Shown here piece after piece: positions 1 through 11,289 of a stretch of 64,000 nt of DNA. Position 1 is the stretch's first letter. Each line of letters starts with the position of its first letter. The notes beneath the pieces are model-generated. The model saw only the letters and a program-made list of their open reading frames with translations, ran no database searches and was not told the DNA's origin. Origin of the DNA: Cercis canadensis (Eukaryota > Streptophyta > Magnoliopsida > Fabales > Fabaceae); the NCBI GenBank assembly GCA_003255065.1, contig QAOA01005961.1, positions 112,177-176,176 on the forward strand, written 5' to 3'. The position numbers and the translations under genes are program-made.

Positions 1-335
1 GTAAAATACAAGCATTGGCAAAAATAAAATAAAATGCAAATAATCTATAATCATAAGCTTGGGGTGTGGAGTTTATTTGAAATATATAGCTGTTGGGGAG
101 TATTAGAATACGTGAACAGTTATTTCTATTTTTAACCTAAGCACACATAGAAAACTCACATAATTAATTATTTTTCTAAAAAAGCTGTTGGAGAAGCAAA
201 ATAAACTTATCTAAACATGCACAATTCATCAAATTTTTAATTGAATTCATCTGAAATTGTTTTTAGATAGCTTATAGTTTATACATTAATTATTTTCACA
301 CTAATTTATTCTCTACACATATCATATTACATCTA
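1..335. other. AT-rich intergenic sequence
   Basis: No open frame, repeat or structural signal that I can support; plain AT-rich plant intergenic DNA up to the start of the first TIR element. Confidence 0.5.
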
Positions 336-1683
336 GGTGGTGTTTAGTACATGAATTTTTTTAAGTTTTTTGAGAATCTTAACTTAGGAAAATAAGATTC
401 CTATATTTAGTACAAGTTTTTTTTTTTAAAAAAAAAACATTTTCAAAAAAGTAACATTTTTAAGAATAATTTTAAGGCAAGTTTTTCACAAAAATATTTT
501 CATACGGGTTGGAAATCCAAGATTCCTATTGCTTGGGAAACTTTTTTTTATATAAAAATATTGTTTTACCCACCCTTATCCCTCAACTAACCTAAAGTCC
601 CTGCTCCCCAACTTTCTCTCTTTGGACCCTCTATCATATTTACTTGAACCATTAGCCATGGCTTCTCACTAATCACCGTTGTCTAGTCTCCCATGAGCTA
701 TGCCGGTGTCACCACTACCATTCTAGAAGACATGTTTTCCTTTGTTTTCCAATTGTGCATGCTGCAAAGGAAGGGGAGCCTAAACCCAAAAGCCCACTTG
801 AAGAACCAAAATACTAGAAAACCAAAAGTGAAATTTCATATGAGCATTTTTAATTCTCCTCTGTTTTCCTCTGCATATACTAAAATCAACTGCATTTCCC
901 CTTTATTTCAGTCTGTGATTTGTTAAAGATCTAGTTTTTATGTATCCTTTCGTTTTCTTAAATCTGAGCAATGCCCAATTTTAGCGCCACCATCACCAAC
1001 CACCATACTTGTCCATTAGCGGCCGCATCATCACCATCACCGACCACCAAGGCTCTTTCTCACAGGTTCTTCTGCTCCGTCATGGTTCTTCTTTGTTCCC
1101 CCAATCTTTTTCCCACCATTGGCATGGTTTCTCATAGAAAACCCAACACTTTAGCTCACCCTCTTGCTTTTCCCCCATGGTGCCTTCTCACCACCCCCAC
1201 CGATGATGGTTTTGGTTGTGCGTGCAGCTTCTTTAGTTTGTTTCTTTATTTTTTTTCTTCTTCTTTTTGACATGTTCTTTTGTTTGTTTTTATTTTTTAC
1301 AGATTAATTAAATTAGGAATTTAGGTGGTAATATAATAATACTTATTTTTTTTTTATTTTTTCTAAAAAATCTTTATCCTTAATTGCTAACTACTAGTTG
1401 GTGTTGCAAAGATAACCAATTTTTTCTACAATAAATTTTTGTTATTTTATTTTTTACAAAAAATTGGTAAGGGGTATCTTTAAAAAAAAAAAACCAAAAT
1501 TCTTAAGAAATTAACATTTGAATCAAACATAAAAATAGAAAATATTATCTAATATTTCTAAAAATATTTTAAGCCAATTAAACATAAATTGTAATATTCT
1601 CGTAAACAACACAATCAAAAATAAGATTCCTAATAATGATATTTCTCGAGATCGAAAAAAAAAATCATGTACCAAATGCCACC
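336..1683. mobile_element. Non-autonomous TIR element, PIF/Harbinger-like
   Basis: The left end reads GGTGGTGTTTAGTACATG. The right end, read on the other strand, is GGTGGCATTTGGTACATG, giving an imperfect inverted repeat of roughly 30 bp that runs into T-tracts on both sides. A 3-bp CTA is present immediately outside both ends (333-335 and 1684-1686), the size expected for PIF/Harbinger. The 1.35 kb inside has only short chance frames and no transposase motif, so this would be a non-autonomous copy. The class is inferred from end sequence and duplication size only; a hAT origin is less likely because no 8-bp duplication is visible. Confidence 0.5.
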
Positions 1684-1689
1684 CTAAAT

Positions 1690-1698
1690 TTAACTATA
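1690..1698. repeat. 9-bp target site duplication, left copy (MULE)
   Basis: TTAACTATA directly precedes the left terminal repeat. The identical 9 bases follow the right terminal repeat at 11503-11511. Nine bases is the duplication length of Mutator-type transposition. Confidence 0.9.
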
Positions 1699-1915
1699 GG
1701 CAAATTTACCAAATTAATGCCTTTTAATAAAATAATTACCAGTTTGGGTCTGTTTTTAAACTATTTACGAAAATGGGTCTATTTTTTTCTCCTTTCCGCG
1801 TAATGCATTTTTATCATAAAACACTGAAATAAGGGTAAAAAAATGCACAAATGGTACTGCATTTTCTTATATAAAACATAAAAATGAATATGCGTTTTAT
1901 ATAAGAAAACGTTGT
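1699..1915 (+). repeat. MULE left terminal inverted repeat
   Basis: Matches the reverse complement of 11290-11502 at roughly 90% by eye, including the shared segments TCCGCGTAATGC and GCACAAATGGTACTGCATTT. Similarity weakens beyond about 215 bp, although related GCATTTTC/GAAAATGC words continue on both sides. Confidence 0.85.
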
Positions 1916-2404
1916 TTCATTTTTAGGTACACGGACATTGGCATTGGAAATGATGAAAATGCATATTCATTTATGCATTTTCTTCATTTCCCATGCATGT
2001 CAGTTTGACTATTGGAAAAACTCCCACCCGTTGAAAGCCCCCCCTCCCTCTTTCACCTTCTCCGGCCTCACTCTCACCATTTCACTCCCTTCTTCTCTCG
2101 GCTAAAGTCCATTGCACTCCCTTCTCTTGGCTGAAATCCTCCTCTCTCATTTCCATTGAGTTCCTCTCATCTCCTCGTTGAAATCATATTTTCTGTCATT
2201 CTCATTTCCTTTTCAGTATCTTTCTCAATCTCAGTTTTATTTTCTTCTTAAAAAAATGGCATTACCTAGACCAATAGACAACTCTTTATAAATTTTACAA
2301 AAAAATCATATCTCCAATGAAATATGGAATAACGAGGTTAGTCAATTTTGAACTTATCTTTAAGTATATATTTGTTGAATTTGTCTTAGTTATTTACCAA
2401 TTTT

Positions 2405-2900
2405 GACATTTATTATTATTAAGTTGATAGAGTTAAATTTTAGTTTAGATTTAAGTTTAAGTTTTGATCTTACTTTGTCTTAGTTTACTTTAGATTTTAG
2501 TTTAAATTGTAATGACATGATTTATCTTAGTTTAGTTTAGATTTTAGTTTAAATTTGTATCTTAATCATTCTTAGTTTAGTTTAGATTTTAGTTTAAATT
2601 TTTATCTTACTTTTTCTTAGTTTAGTTTAGATTTTAGTTTAAATTTTTATCATAATCATTCTAAGTTTAGTTTAAATTTTTATCTTACTTTGTCTTAGTT
2701 TAGTTTAGATTTTAGTTTAAATTTTTATCTTAATCATTCGTAGTTTAGTTTAGATTTTAATTTAAATTATCTTACTTTGTCTTAGTTTAGTTTAGATTTT
2801 ATTTTAAACTATTTTACTTTGTCTTAGTTTAGTTTAGATTTTAGTTTATATTTTTATCTTATTTTGCCTAAGTTTAGTTTAGATTTAAAATTTTGTCTGT
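2405..2900 (+). repeat. Short tandem array, TTTAGTTTAGATTTTAGTTTAAA type
   Basis: About nine spaced copies of a core reading TTTAGTTTAGATTTTAGTTT, each followed by AAAT and a variable linker containing TTATCTTA. The spacing is irregular at 40-60 bp. The array lies in the presumed first intron of the PMD gene and grades into the G-rich block that follows. Confidence 0.8.
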
Positions 2901-3009
2901 TAGTTTAGATATTTGTAGTAGTATTAATTTATTCGAAATAATTGATTACTTATTTTAAATTTGTTATTAAGAATGATTAAATTGATAAAGTAAATGTGTT
3001 ATCTTAAAT

Positions 3010-4190
3010 TTGTGTTTACGGGTTTAGGGTTAAGATTTGTGATTAAGGGTTTAGGGTTAAGATTTGTGATTCAAGGTTGAGGGTTTAGAATTTGATATTT
3101 AAGGGATGGATTTTATTTTTGATTTTAGGGTTTAGGAATTTGGGTTATGATTTAAGGTTTTGAAATGTAGGGGTTATTTTTTTGTTTGGGTTTGGGGTTT
3201 AGGAATTGATTTTTTGGAGTTTGAGTTTAGGGTTTAGGGTTTGGAGTTTTAATTTTTAATTTGGGGTTTAGGGGCTTGGGTTTAAGGTTTAAGGTTAGGA
3301 GTTTGGGGGTTAGTGTTCAAAGTTTAGGGGTTAGATTTGAGGTTTAGAGTTTAGGGTTTTGAGTTTTAGGTTTAGGAGTATAGTTATGAGTTTGTTATTT
3401 AGGGTTTATGGGTTTGGGTTTAAGGTTAGAATTTTAGGGTTTGGAGTTTTTTTTTCTAATTTGGGTTTTATAGTTTAGGGGTTTGGGTTTAAGGTTAGGA
3501 GTTTGAGTTTGGGGTTTAGTTAAGGTTAGGGGTTTAGGGGTTGGTAGGGTTGAATTTTTTTTGGGTTCTGAGTTTAGGGTTTAAGAGTTTTAATTTTGAG
3601 TTTTTGGTTGAGGGTTTACCAGTTTGGGTTTTGAATTTGAGGTTCAGAGTTTAGGGTTTTAAGTTTAAGATTTTGGAGTATAGTTATAAGTTTGTGGTTT
3701 AGGGTTTAAGTTTAGGTTTTGGGGTTTGGGATTTGTGGTTAATATTAGGGGTATGAAATTTAGGGTTTTGGATTTCTATTTAGGGTTTGGGGTTTCTAGT
3801 TTATTTTTAGGGTCTGAGGTTTTAGGCTTAGGGTTTAAGGGTTTAGAGTTGGAGTTTAAGGTTTAGGTTAGGGTTAGCGGTTTAGGGGTTAAAATTTTTT
3901 TTTGGGTTCCGAGTTAGGGTTTAGGAGTTTTAATTTTGAGTTGATGGTTGATGGTTTAGAAGTTTGGGTTTTAAATTTAAGGTTCAAAGTTTAGGGTTTT
4001 GAGTTTTAGGTTTAGGAGTATAGTTTGAGTTTGTGGTTTAGGGTTTAAGGGTTTGGGTTTAGGTTTTGGTATTTGTGGTTAATATTAGGGGTATGAAATT
4101 TAGGATTTTGGATTTCTATTTAGGGTTTAGGGTTTCTAGTTTATTTTTAGGGTCTGAGGTTTTAGGCTTAGGGTTTAAAGGTATTTAATT
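3010..4190 (+). repeat. Degenerate telomere-like TTTAGGG block
   Basis: About 1.2 kb with extreme strand asymmetry: the plus strand is almost free of C and packed with TTTAGGG, GGGTTT and TTTGGGG variants. I count more than 20 exact TTTAGGG heptamers by eye, spaced irregularly by GTTTAAG, GAGTTT and similar words. TTTAGGG is the plant telomere unit. A region near 3590-3845 is repeated with a period of about 340 bp at 3930-4185 (shared words AATATTAGGGGTATGAAATT and CTAGTTTATTTTTAGGGTCT). It is embedded in the MULE, so it is not an old chromosome end by itself. Confidence 0.75.
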
Positions 4191-4276
4191 TTAAGTGCAA
4201 AGTTATGTTTTATGTTTTGCATTTTGGTTTTTGAATTTATCAAATATTATTCCAGTCTATTTGTAATTTTAATGAA

Positions 4277-4604
4277 GAGTAAAACCCCCTTTTTGGTCCC
4301 TGAAAAATACATCCACTGACAAATTAGTCCTCCAAAAATGTTCGGTGACAAATTAGTCCTCGAATTATATTCGCTGACAATTTAGTCCTCGAATTATGGT
4401 TTCATACGACAAATTAGTCCTCGAATTGGGGACTAATTTGTCGTATGAAACCATAATTCGAGGACTAAATTGTCAGCGAATATAATTCGAGGACTAATTT
4501 GTCAGCGAAAACAATAATTCGAGGACTAATTTGTCACCGAACATTTTTGGGGGACTAACTTGTCCATCGTTGAATTTTTCAGGGACCAAAAAGGGGTTTT
4601 ACTC
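4277..4604. mobile_element. Foldback MITE with 9-bp duplication
   Basis: A 328-bp near-perfect palindrome. It starts GAGTAAAACCCC and ends GGGGTTTTACTC, with arms of about 150 bp. Inside each arm the phrase ACAAATTAGTCCTCGAATTA is repeated several times. The exact 9-mer TTTAATGAA flanks both sides (4268-4276 and 4605-4613), giving a Mutator-type target duplication. It is non-coding and would form a long hairpin if transcribed. It is nested in the PMD intron of the larger MULE. Confidence 0.85.
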
Positions 4605-6938
4605 TTTAATGAATGTTATTTTGGTTTATGTTAGGGATTGAGACTTCTTCACCCTCATGCTCATAGGAGTTCAGTTGAACTAAAGTAGAGATTGATCCCA
4701 TATCTGGAGAGGGCGGGGTTTGGTGCAATTTACCGTGTCAGTCCCATGTAGTTAGACTTACAGTTTTTATCTGCATTGGTGGAGTGGTGGTGTCCTGAGA
4801 CACACACCTTCCATATGTCATTTGGAGAGTGCACAGTGACCCTACCGGATGTTGAGATATTGTTAGGGTTGCCTGTTGATGGTGAGGCTGTTGGTGGGAG
4901 GAGCTTCCATCCGGTGTGGCAGCAAGAAATTGTTCGTTTATTAGGAGTAATGCCAGGCCAGAATGCACTCAATGGTTCTCGAGTTCGACTGTCCTGGTTA
5001 AGGCAGACATTTGGGAACGTTCTAGAGGATGCAGGGCCACATGTATTGCCATATTATGCGAGGGCCTACATTCTTCAGTTGATTGGAGAGTGACTTATCC
5101 TGGATACTACTGGGAACTACGTCCATTTAATGTACCAGAGCTTGTGCAAGTTTTTATTGGGCGGAGCAATGAGTGTGGAAGGTGCTTATTTCTTCTGCAA
5201 GCATCGGCCTACGAGCGATTTCCCATATTGTCTCCATCCCTTCGACCTATTGTTGGACCTTTTACCGATCCAGTGGCATCCAAGTTAGTCAATTTAATAT
5301 GTATTTCTTTTAAATACATAGTCATCCGTAGTATGATATAATCATAATTATAAATTAAATCTTAGGTGGAGACGTCCATTGCTTTATAACCACATCAGGT
5401 TTGATAGGAAGCATATGAACTTTCGTCATGCTTTTGATCGTCTTGCTGATGATGATGTAAGTGCATTGTACAAATTTTGGATTAAGGTTTATTGAATTAA
5501 TTAAATATACAAATTGTATGTTAGGGAACGTGTAAGTAATTTTGTTCATTCTACAGGTCGTGTGGCAGCCGTATTGTAATTTTTCAGTTGCCACAGTTTT
5601 GTACCGCTGGAGTTCAGCATGCTCGGGTACCCCTCTATGCATTTAATGTTATATAGGCACATTATCCTGACTGAGTGATTTGTCAGTTAGGGGTGTGCAG
5701 CATATTCCGATAAATCCTTCACCATATGATGATGAGTTGGAGAGTTGTACTATTTGAGGGAGGCAAGATACGGATTGGAAGTTAGAGCATTATGCATTTT
5801 ATTAGCTATGGGATCGGCGACGAGATTACTTAGTCATTCCAATTCTGGGCCTGGGCACTTCACCTGATTATATGCCATGGTACCTTCGGATGACTCGGAG
5901 GTGGATCAGTGCTACCGCAGCACGACAGGATGAGGTTAGTAAAATGTCACCTGTGTTCCATTTGAGCAATTGGCAAATATTGTTCATTTTATGTAATTGT
6001 CAATTTTACATTATTTACAGGATAACAGACCTCCACCACAGCAGTCTCCAACCTAGCAGCGTCCACTGCATCAGTCTCATTCACAGCAACCTCCACCGCA
6101 ACGGTCTCCTTCATAGCACCCTCCATTCCAACAGCCCCCATTCTAGCATCCACGTCTAGGGTATCAGCCGCCACCTACATTTCAGGGTCATCCTCCACGT
6201 GTACCCTTGACCCCGGAGTAGTGGGTTGCATTATAGCAACGGCGGCCCAACAGTAGTTCGCTACATTCTAGACCCAGATGAAGGATTCCATGTCACAAAT
6301 ATTAGCGCAATGGGGCATTATTCCTCCAGGGGTTCCTGGCCAGCAAGGAGAGTCGTAGCCACCACACCATTCTGTTTCGCATGTTCCAATTGTTGACCTT
6401 TCGATTGAGTCGTCATCATCAAGGTCAGGGTCGTCTAGCCGCCACTCGAGGACATCGCGTGGTTCGAGGATGTAGGTTGATGCTTCCACCTCTGTGCCAA
6501 ATCAGAACCTTGAGTCATGGTTTGGGCAGTTGCAGTTTACTGTGGACATGACAGACCAAAGTTTCATTGGAGGATTGGGGTCTCCCCCAGTTAATGTATT
6601 CGGCACTAATGTCGGTCCACCCCCATCGGCTGAGGCTGTGCATATGGATTTGGGTCTCACAGTTGGGCACGCCACCGGATCGTCTGTAGATTGCTATATA
6701 CCTGCGCCAGCATACGAGACTCTAATTCCTCCTGCTTGTTCATATCCAACGCAGCAAGATGGTCGACAGTTGCAGTTCACAGATTATGTTGATCCGAACA
6801 TGGTAGACACTACAAATCCAAATTAGCCGGATATAGATCCAAATGAACCATTTTTTTAGGTCCATTTTGTTGATTATTATATACAGTTGTAATTTTGACA
6901 TTTATTATATATTCTATTCAAACCACATCCATATCTTT

Positions 6939-7537
6939 TAAAAAATAAACACACACTTCCAACAACACAAGATCTGAACCGTCCACATTTCATTCATCCT
7001 TTCCAACATATCATTTACGAGAAGACTGCAGGAGCTAACAAAATCTGCATCCATATTGATGACTTAGAAAGGTTTGGTGGAAGCTGAAGAGTCATTAACC
7101 GTTGCTACTCACTTGCTCTGTTATTTAGTCGTAACACAAAATTTGATGCTGCTTTACGATGGAGGGTTATGACAAGAGTAGTAGTAATAACAATAAATAC
7201 TTGATCCCATAGATGCTTCAATTCCGGGGTCAAGGGTCTTGAACTCTAATGCCCAGAATTCAAGCACGTATGGGATAGTATTTATTGTTATTACTGCTAC
7301 TCTTGCCATAACCCTCAATCGTAAAGCAGCATAAAATTTTGTGTTACGACTAAATAACAGAGCAAGTGAGTAGCAACGGTTAGCGGCTCTTTAGCTTCCA
7401 CCAAACCTTTCTGAGTCACCGCTGTGCACGCAGATTTTGTTGGCTCCTGCGGTCTTCTTGTAAATGATATGTTGGAAAGGATGAATGAAACGTGGACGGT
7501 TCAGATCTTGTGTTATCGGAAGTGTGTTTATTTTTTA
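6939..7537. mobile_element. Large foldback element, arms about 290 bp
   Basis: The left arm, from TAAAAAATAAACACAC, is matched by the reverse complement of the right arm ending GTGTGTTTATTTTTTA. Shared inner words include AACACAAGATCTGAACCGTC and AAAGGTTTGGTGGAAGCT. The turn is near 7238. There is no coding potential and no clear flanking duplication, perhaps because another MITE sits directly against its right end. Confidence 0.75.
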
Positions 7538-8115
7538 GGAAAAGTCTTAAAAACCCCCTTCGACTATGCTCTTGTTGCACTTTACCCCCTATGCTTTAAG
7601 AAGGTAGGAAAGACCTCATTGAACTTTCAAAATGTGCACTTTACCCCCCAACCCTGACGTCCATCCATTAATGTGCACATAATGTGATTAATCTGGGCCA
7701 TAGTGTAATTTTATAAGGGTATAAATGAAAATAAATTTATAAAAAGTAGAGTCAAAAAGTAATATTTGAAGAGTTTTGGGGTCAAATTATAATTTTTAAA
7801 TCATTTCTTCCGTCCATTAATGTGCACATTTTGAAAATTCAAGGAGGTCTTTCCTACGTTTTTGAAGCATGGGGGGTNGATTAATCTGGGTCATAGTGTA
7901 ATTTTATAAGGGTATAAATGAAAATAAATTTATAAAAAGTAGAGTCAAAAAGTAATATTTAAAGAGTTTTGGGGTCAAATTATAATTTTTAAATCATTTC
8001 TTCCGTCCATTAATGTGCACATTTTGAAAATTCAAGGAGGTCTTTCCTACGTTTTTGAAGCATGGGGGGTAAAGTGCAATAAGAGCATAGTTCAAGGGGC
8101 TTTTAGGACTTTTCC
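7538..8115. mobile_element. MITE, inflated by an assembly duplication at N 7878
   Basis: The left end GGAAAAGTCTTAAAAACCCC is matched by the right end on the other strand, GGAAAAGTCCTAAAAGCCCC. The repeats extend through ACTATGCTCTT and GCACTTTACCCCC. Flanks are TTATTTTTTA on the left and TTATTTTTTTA on the right, a probable Mutator-size duplication with one T of difference. The stretch 7687-7877 is repeated almost exactly at 7879-8068 on the other side of a single N, so the real element is probably about 190 bp shorter. Confidence 0.7.
7878..7878. other. Single-N join flanked by a 190-bp duplicate
   Basis: The sequence GATTAATCTGGG(C/T)CATAGTG and the following 170 bp occur on both sides of the N with very few differences, as expected if two overlapping contig ends were butted together unmerged. 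Confidence 0.75.
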
Positions 8116-8165
8116 CTTATTTTTTTACAGACCCAAATTAGAAAAGTCCATAAACGACCCCTCAT

Positions 8166-8343
8166 TGAAATATATTAGACGCATTTACCAATTTCAACCC
8201 CATTTGAACCAATAGCACAACATAAATGACATTTTCATAAGAAATGTACTTTGTTTCTTATGAAACTAACATTAATGTCTTAATTATGTTGTGTTGTTCG
8301 TTCAAATGGATTCAAAATTGGTAAATGTGTCTAATATATTTCA
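8166..8343. mobile_element. Small foldback element
   Basis: GAAATATATTAGACGCATTT at the left is matched by the reverse complement of AAATGTGTCTAATATATTTC at the right. The arms are about 58 bp and include CATTTGAAC and CAACATA. It is non-coding, and no flanking duplication could be established. Confidence 0.6.
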
Positions 8344-8460
8344 ATATAATATAAATGTATATATTTTTTTAAGGTGCGTACAAGATAGATAAATGAGGTT
8401 ATACAATTAAGTACATCAAATTGTAAGTAACATTAAAATATGTTACAAATTGTAATATTT

Positions 8461-9445
8461 TTAATCATCATCCGTGACGTAATCAGGACAATTCATTATG
8501 GAGTCAATTTCTGTGGGTGATAACTCACGATTCTTAGTAGCAGCTTGTTCCTTAGCCAGTTTTAACAAATAGTAGCAGCATCTACGAATGAACATTCGAT
8601 TATTTTCCTTCCTTATTTGTAAGATAGCCGCCTCATTGTGAAGTAGATTTCTTCGAGCCATTCTTAACGACCATCTGTAAATAGGAGCTGCTCCAAGGGA
8701 TTGTAATTGTTGTACTAAATCGTTGGCTTCATCAATTCAATATGCCCACTCATGACGTAAGCCAGCGTAATATTCCCTTGTATCAGAGTCAATTTTGCTT
8801 TCGTAATCATCATTAAACCTTGGCAACAACAGACAATCGATGTGCAACGTCTTCTTGGCATAATGTGTCACCCTATTGATTTACAAAAATAAATCACCAA
8901 TACAATGCATAATTAACTCCATTAACAAGTTAGAATAGTTTAACTAGTAAAAATAATCAAATTACTAAATCGAGTTTAGCTCGATCATTCTTCATCGGAC
9001 ATGTCAATATCCGATAGACATTCTGGTTCTTGGCTCATGCGAGTCCACATAACGGCACCAACCCTGTCACCCTCCCTTATTGCCTCTCTCGCACTGCGTT
9101 GACAATCATTTCTGTGTAATCTAATTCGTATACAATTATTCTCTTCTGTTATGCGATACGAAGCCGATCGTAACTCCGAAATACTTTGTCTTGGCATGTG
9201 TATTGCCATACATCGTGGAGCACGGATGTTTTGCATCATAGCCAATTCCCGCAAAGTAGTTCATTCACATTCTCTACATTGCCATTCCATCAGCATAATA
9301 CTATGTACTTGGGAGGAATCATGTGACATTGGGTCTAGTGGATACCAAAAGTCATCATCTAACATCTACATACGCCCAGACACTCTAAAAATGTCTCTGG
9401 GCGTGTATTGCAACACCATTTCGAAATCCTGTAAATCGTAATTAT
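8461..9445 (-). pseudogene. Unrecognised MULE-internal gene remnant
   Basis: Two open stretches lie in the same orientation as, and downstream of, the transposase. The upstream one (about 9445 to 8985) reads LQDFEMVLQYTPRDIFRVSG, a stop-containing gap, then DDDFWYPLDPMSHDSSQ, LMEWQCRECE, a stop and RELAMMQNIRAPRCMAIHMP. It ends in an acidic tail, LSDIDMSDEE, before a stop. The other stretch (about 8870 to 8461) encodes HYAKKTLHIDCLLLPRFNDD, MARRNLLHNEAAILQIRKEN and a C-terminal MNCPDYVTDDD. The frames are too coherent for chance, and the few stops look like decay. I do not recognise the family. It may be one two-exon gene or two genes; a role in MULE transposition is only suggested by location. 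Confidence 0.45.
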
Positions 9446-9559
9446 GCAAATAATGCTTAGGCATAAATATAATTAAATAATCATGAAAGTAAATTCATCA
9501 CACAATGTGTTACGAAAAAAAAAGTAAACTTCTTTCATTAAAAATAAAACATATAATGG

Positions 9560-10414
9560 ACAACTGCAGTCATGATTGATCTTCCCGTCTGTTCGGACAT
9601 CGTCTCTTGTTGTGGCCTTCCATGCGACAAAGGCTACATCTAATGATGCTAGAAGAAGATTCTCCCAAATCCATCTCAATATGTATTCTTCTTGAAGATA
9701 GGTGTCCCTTTTCCTTTAGCAAGGCACGATTCGGGATGACCTAATTCTCGCTCACAACTGGCCAATTCTTTTCTCCACCAATTGGTTGAAACTCCCCACT
9801 ATATGCATTAACAAGGTTCTGAGTGGAGTACACAGGACTAACATACTTCTATGCATCGATTGCAATAGAAGCACAAGCAGATATGGCGTGTGTACACGGT
9901 ATGTGAAAGGCTTGAAACTGACTACACCCACACGTTCTCTCATTCAGATTGAGACGAAATGATCGCTCGCTAATCTGTCTCATTAAATCAAATATCTCAT
10001 CCACTTTAAACAAACCATTGTCTATATTAAACAGTACTGGGCGGTTTGAGGAAGCAAAATGACTATTACGGGTCATTCTCTTCTCGGCATCTTCAGTCCA
10101 TGCTTTCCCACTTGCCAGCCTAGCCCGAGCCAGTTCTCGTCTCTCCAATACGATTCATTCTATAGTAAGTGGCTCTGATAAGGGCAATGATAGGCATGTT
10201 GCGAGCACCCTTCAACGTCCCGTTAACACATTCAGCCAAATTAGTCGTCATTAGACCATATCATCTGCCTTGTATGTCCCCTTGTTGTGTCCACTTTATC
10301 TTATCAATGTCATTGATATACTGCCAAGCGTCGTCTTTACACTCCTTATGTATCTCTGTCATTAGCTACTCAAATTTAATGGACTCAAGCTGGGCACCTA
10401 TCAATTACAATTAA
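9560..10414 (-). pseudogene. MULE transposase, C-terminal part (SWIM and CCHC fingers)
   Basis: Read from 10414 downwards the frame gives HKECKDDAWQYINDIDKIKW, then YGLMTTNLAECVNGTLKGAR and MPIIALIRATYYRMNRIGER, the conserved block after the DDE core of Mutator transposases. A SWIM zinc finger follows with pattern CxC-x9-CxH (C-G-C ... C-T-H) near 9885-9930. Next come the Pro/Gly linker and a CX2CX4HX4C knuckle (CSLCRMEGHNKRRC) near 9590-9630. There is a stop near the start (LESIKFE, stop) and another where Arg or Lys is expected before YGLMTTN. The DDE catalytic region and N-terminal DNA-binding region are missing upstream, so the gene is 5'-truncated and inactive. Family assignment is firm. 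Confidence 0.82.
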
Positions 10415-11289
10415 AAGTTAAATTAAACTTCACTTACCATAGAAAATTAAGATTTTAAAAACATGTTTATATTTGATTACAATTCTTACCGGCTCTATAG
10501 ATTTTGTGCTTCAAATTCACATCCTTGAAATTAGTGTTTCAATTGCTTACAACGTGGTGCAAATAGAAAAAATTATGCACAAATGTTGTATTCCACATCT
10601 ATTCTTCAGATTCAAACCAATGGGTCTAGGACCATTATACATAACACCTTAAGAACCTTCAGATCTCTGACCATTGTAATAAACTAATAGAAGCATCTTC
10701 CTCCTAAATTATCTAATAATACATATTATTAAAATTTTCACAATATCAACCTACTTTGAAATAAAATTTAACATCAAACATATAAGCTAAATACAACTAA
10801 CAATTATATATACAGCTAAACTTATTAAAACGAAAAATGTAAACGTACCTGAACGATTTTTAAAACTTTAACTTGTACAATCAGCTATCACAACCTTGTA
10901 CACTTTCAACACTTCAAAATAACTTCCTTCAGAATAATTTTACAAAATTTCTCTCTCTAAATTATAGAACGGCTCACCACTTCAAAATAATCACAAAGGC
11001 ACAAATGAAAACAGATACGAATGACTACTTATAGAGCAAATTTATGGTAGAAAATGCTATTTTATGGGGTGCTACAGTGTCTGCGTTTACCAAAACAAAA
11101 TTGCATTTTACAGAAGCAAAACCACATTCCATATTACCAAAACAGTGGATGTAGAAAACGCATATTCATTAATGCATTTTCTTAAAGAAAACACATATTT
11201 GAATATGCGTTTTCTCACTTGGACCAAAAAGTTGAAATTTTCATTTTCTGAGCTGAAATCCTTTCAGCGTTTTCAAGAAAGTGAGTCAG
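10415..11289. other. MULE internal sequence without a gene
   Basis: AT-rich DNA between the truncated transposase and the right terminal repeat. The 5' part of the transposase would be expected here but I see no DDE-type motif in any frame, so that part was deleted rather than interrupted. Confidence 0.55.

Larger units (their letters stand above)
2256..6825 (+). pseudogene. Plant mobile domain (PMD) protein gene, MULE-borne, decayed
   Basis: Probable exon 1 starts at ATG 2256 (MALPRPIDNSL, a stop, then ILQKNHISNEIWNNE) and ends at a GTTAGT donor near 2333. The next coding block starts near 4636 with LLHPHAHRSS and RLIPYLERAGFGAIY. It continues with the PMD core: LVEWWCPETHTFHMSFGE, VTLPDVEILLGLPVDG and ARAYILQLIGE. 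Further exons encode LLQASAYERFPILSPSLRP, RRPLLYNHIRFDRKHMNF, VVWQPY (after an intron near 5457-5558) and YMPWYLRMTRRWI, followed by a Gln/Pro-rich tail to about 6825. This matches the aminotransferase-like PMD family, often annotated as 'protein phosphatase 7 long form homolog'. In-frame stops occur at 4686 and 4749, a frame change lies near 5090, and there are several later TAG codons. No function remains for this copy. The presumed first intron (about 2.3 kb) contains the repeats and the MITE listed below. Confidence 0.8.

Noticed and set aside
693-1270. Two open frames of 77 and 99 codons near the left end
   Set aside because: They lie inside the small TIR element, have low-complexity Ser/Phe-rich composition and no recognisable domain.
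3010-4190. True interstitial telomere or chromosome end
   Set aside because: The repeat is irregular, lies within a bounded MULE and is followed by the same element's coding sequence.
4730-4972. Minus-strand frames opposite the PMD core
   Set aside because: Shadows of the conserved plus-strand coding block.
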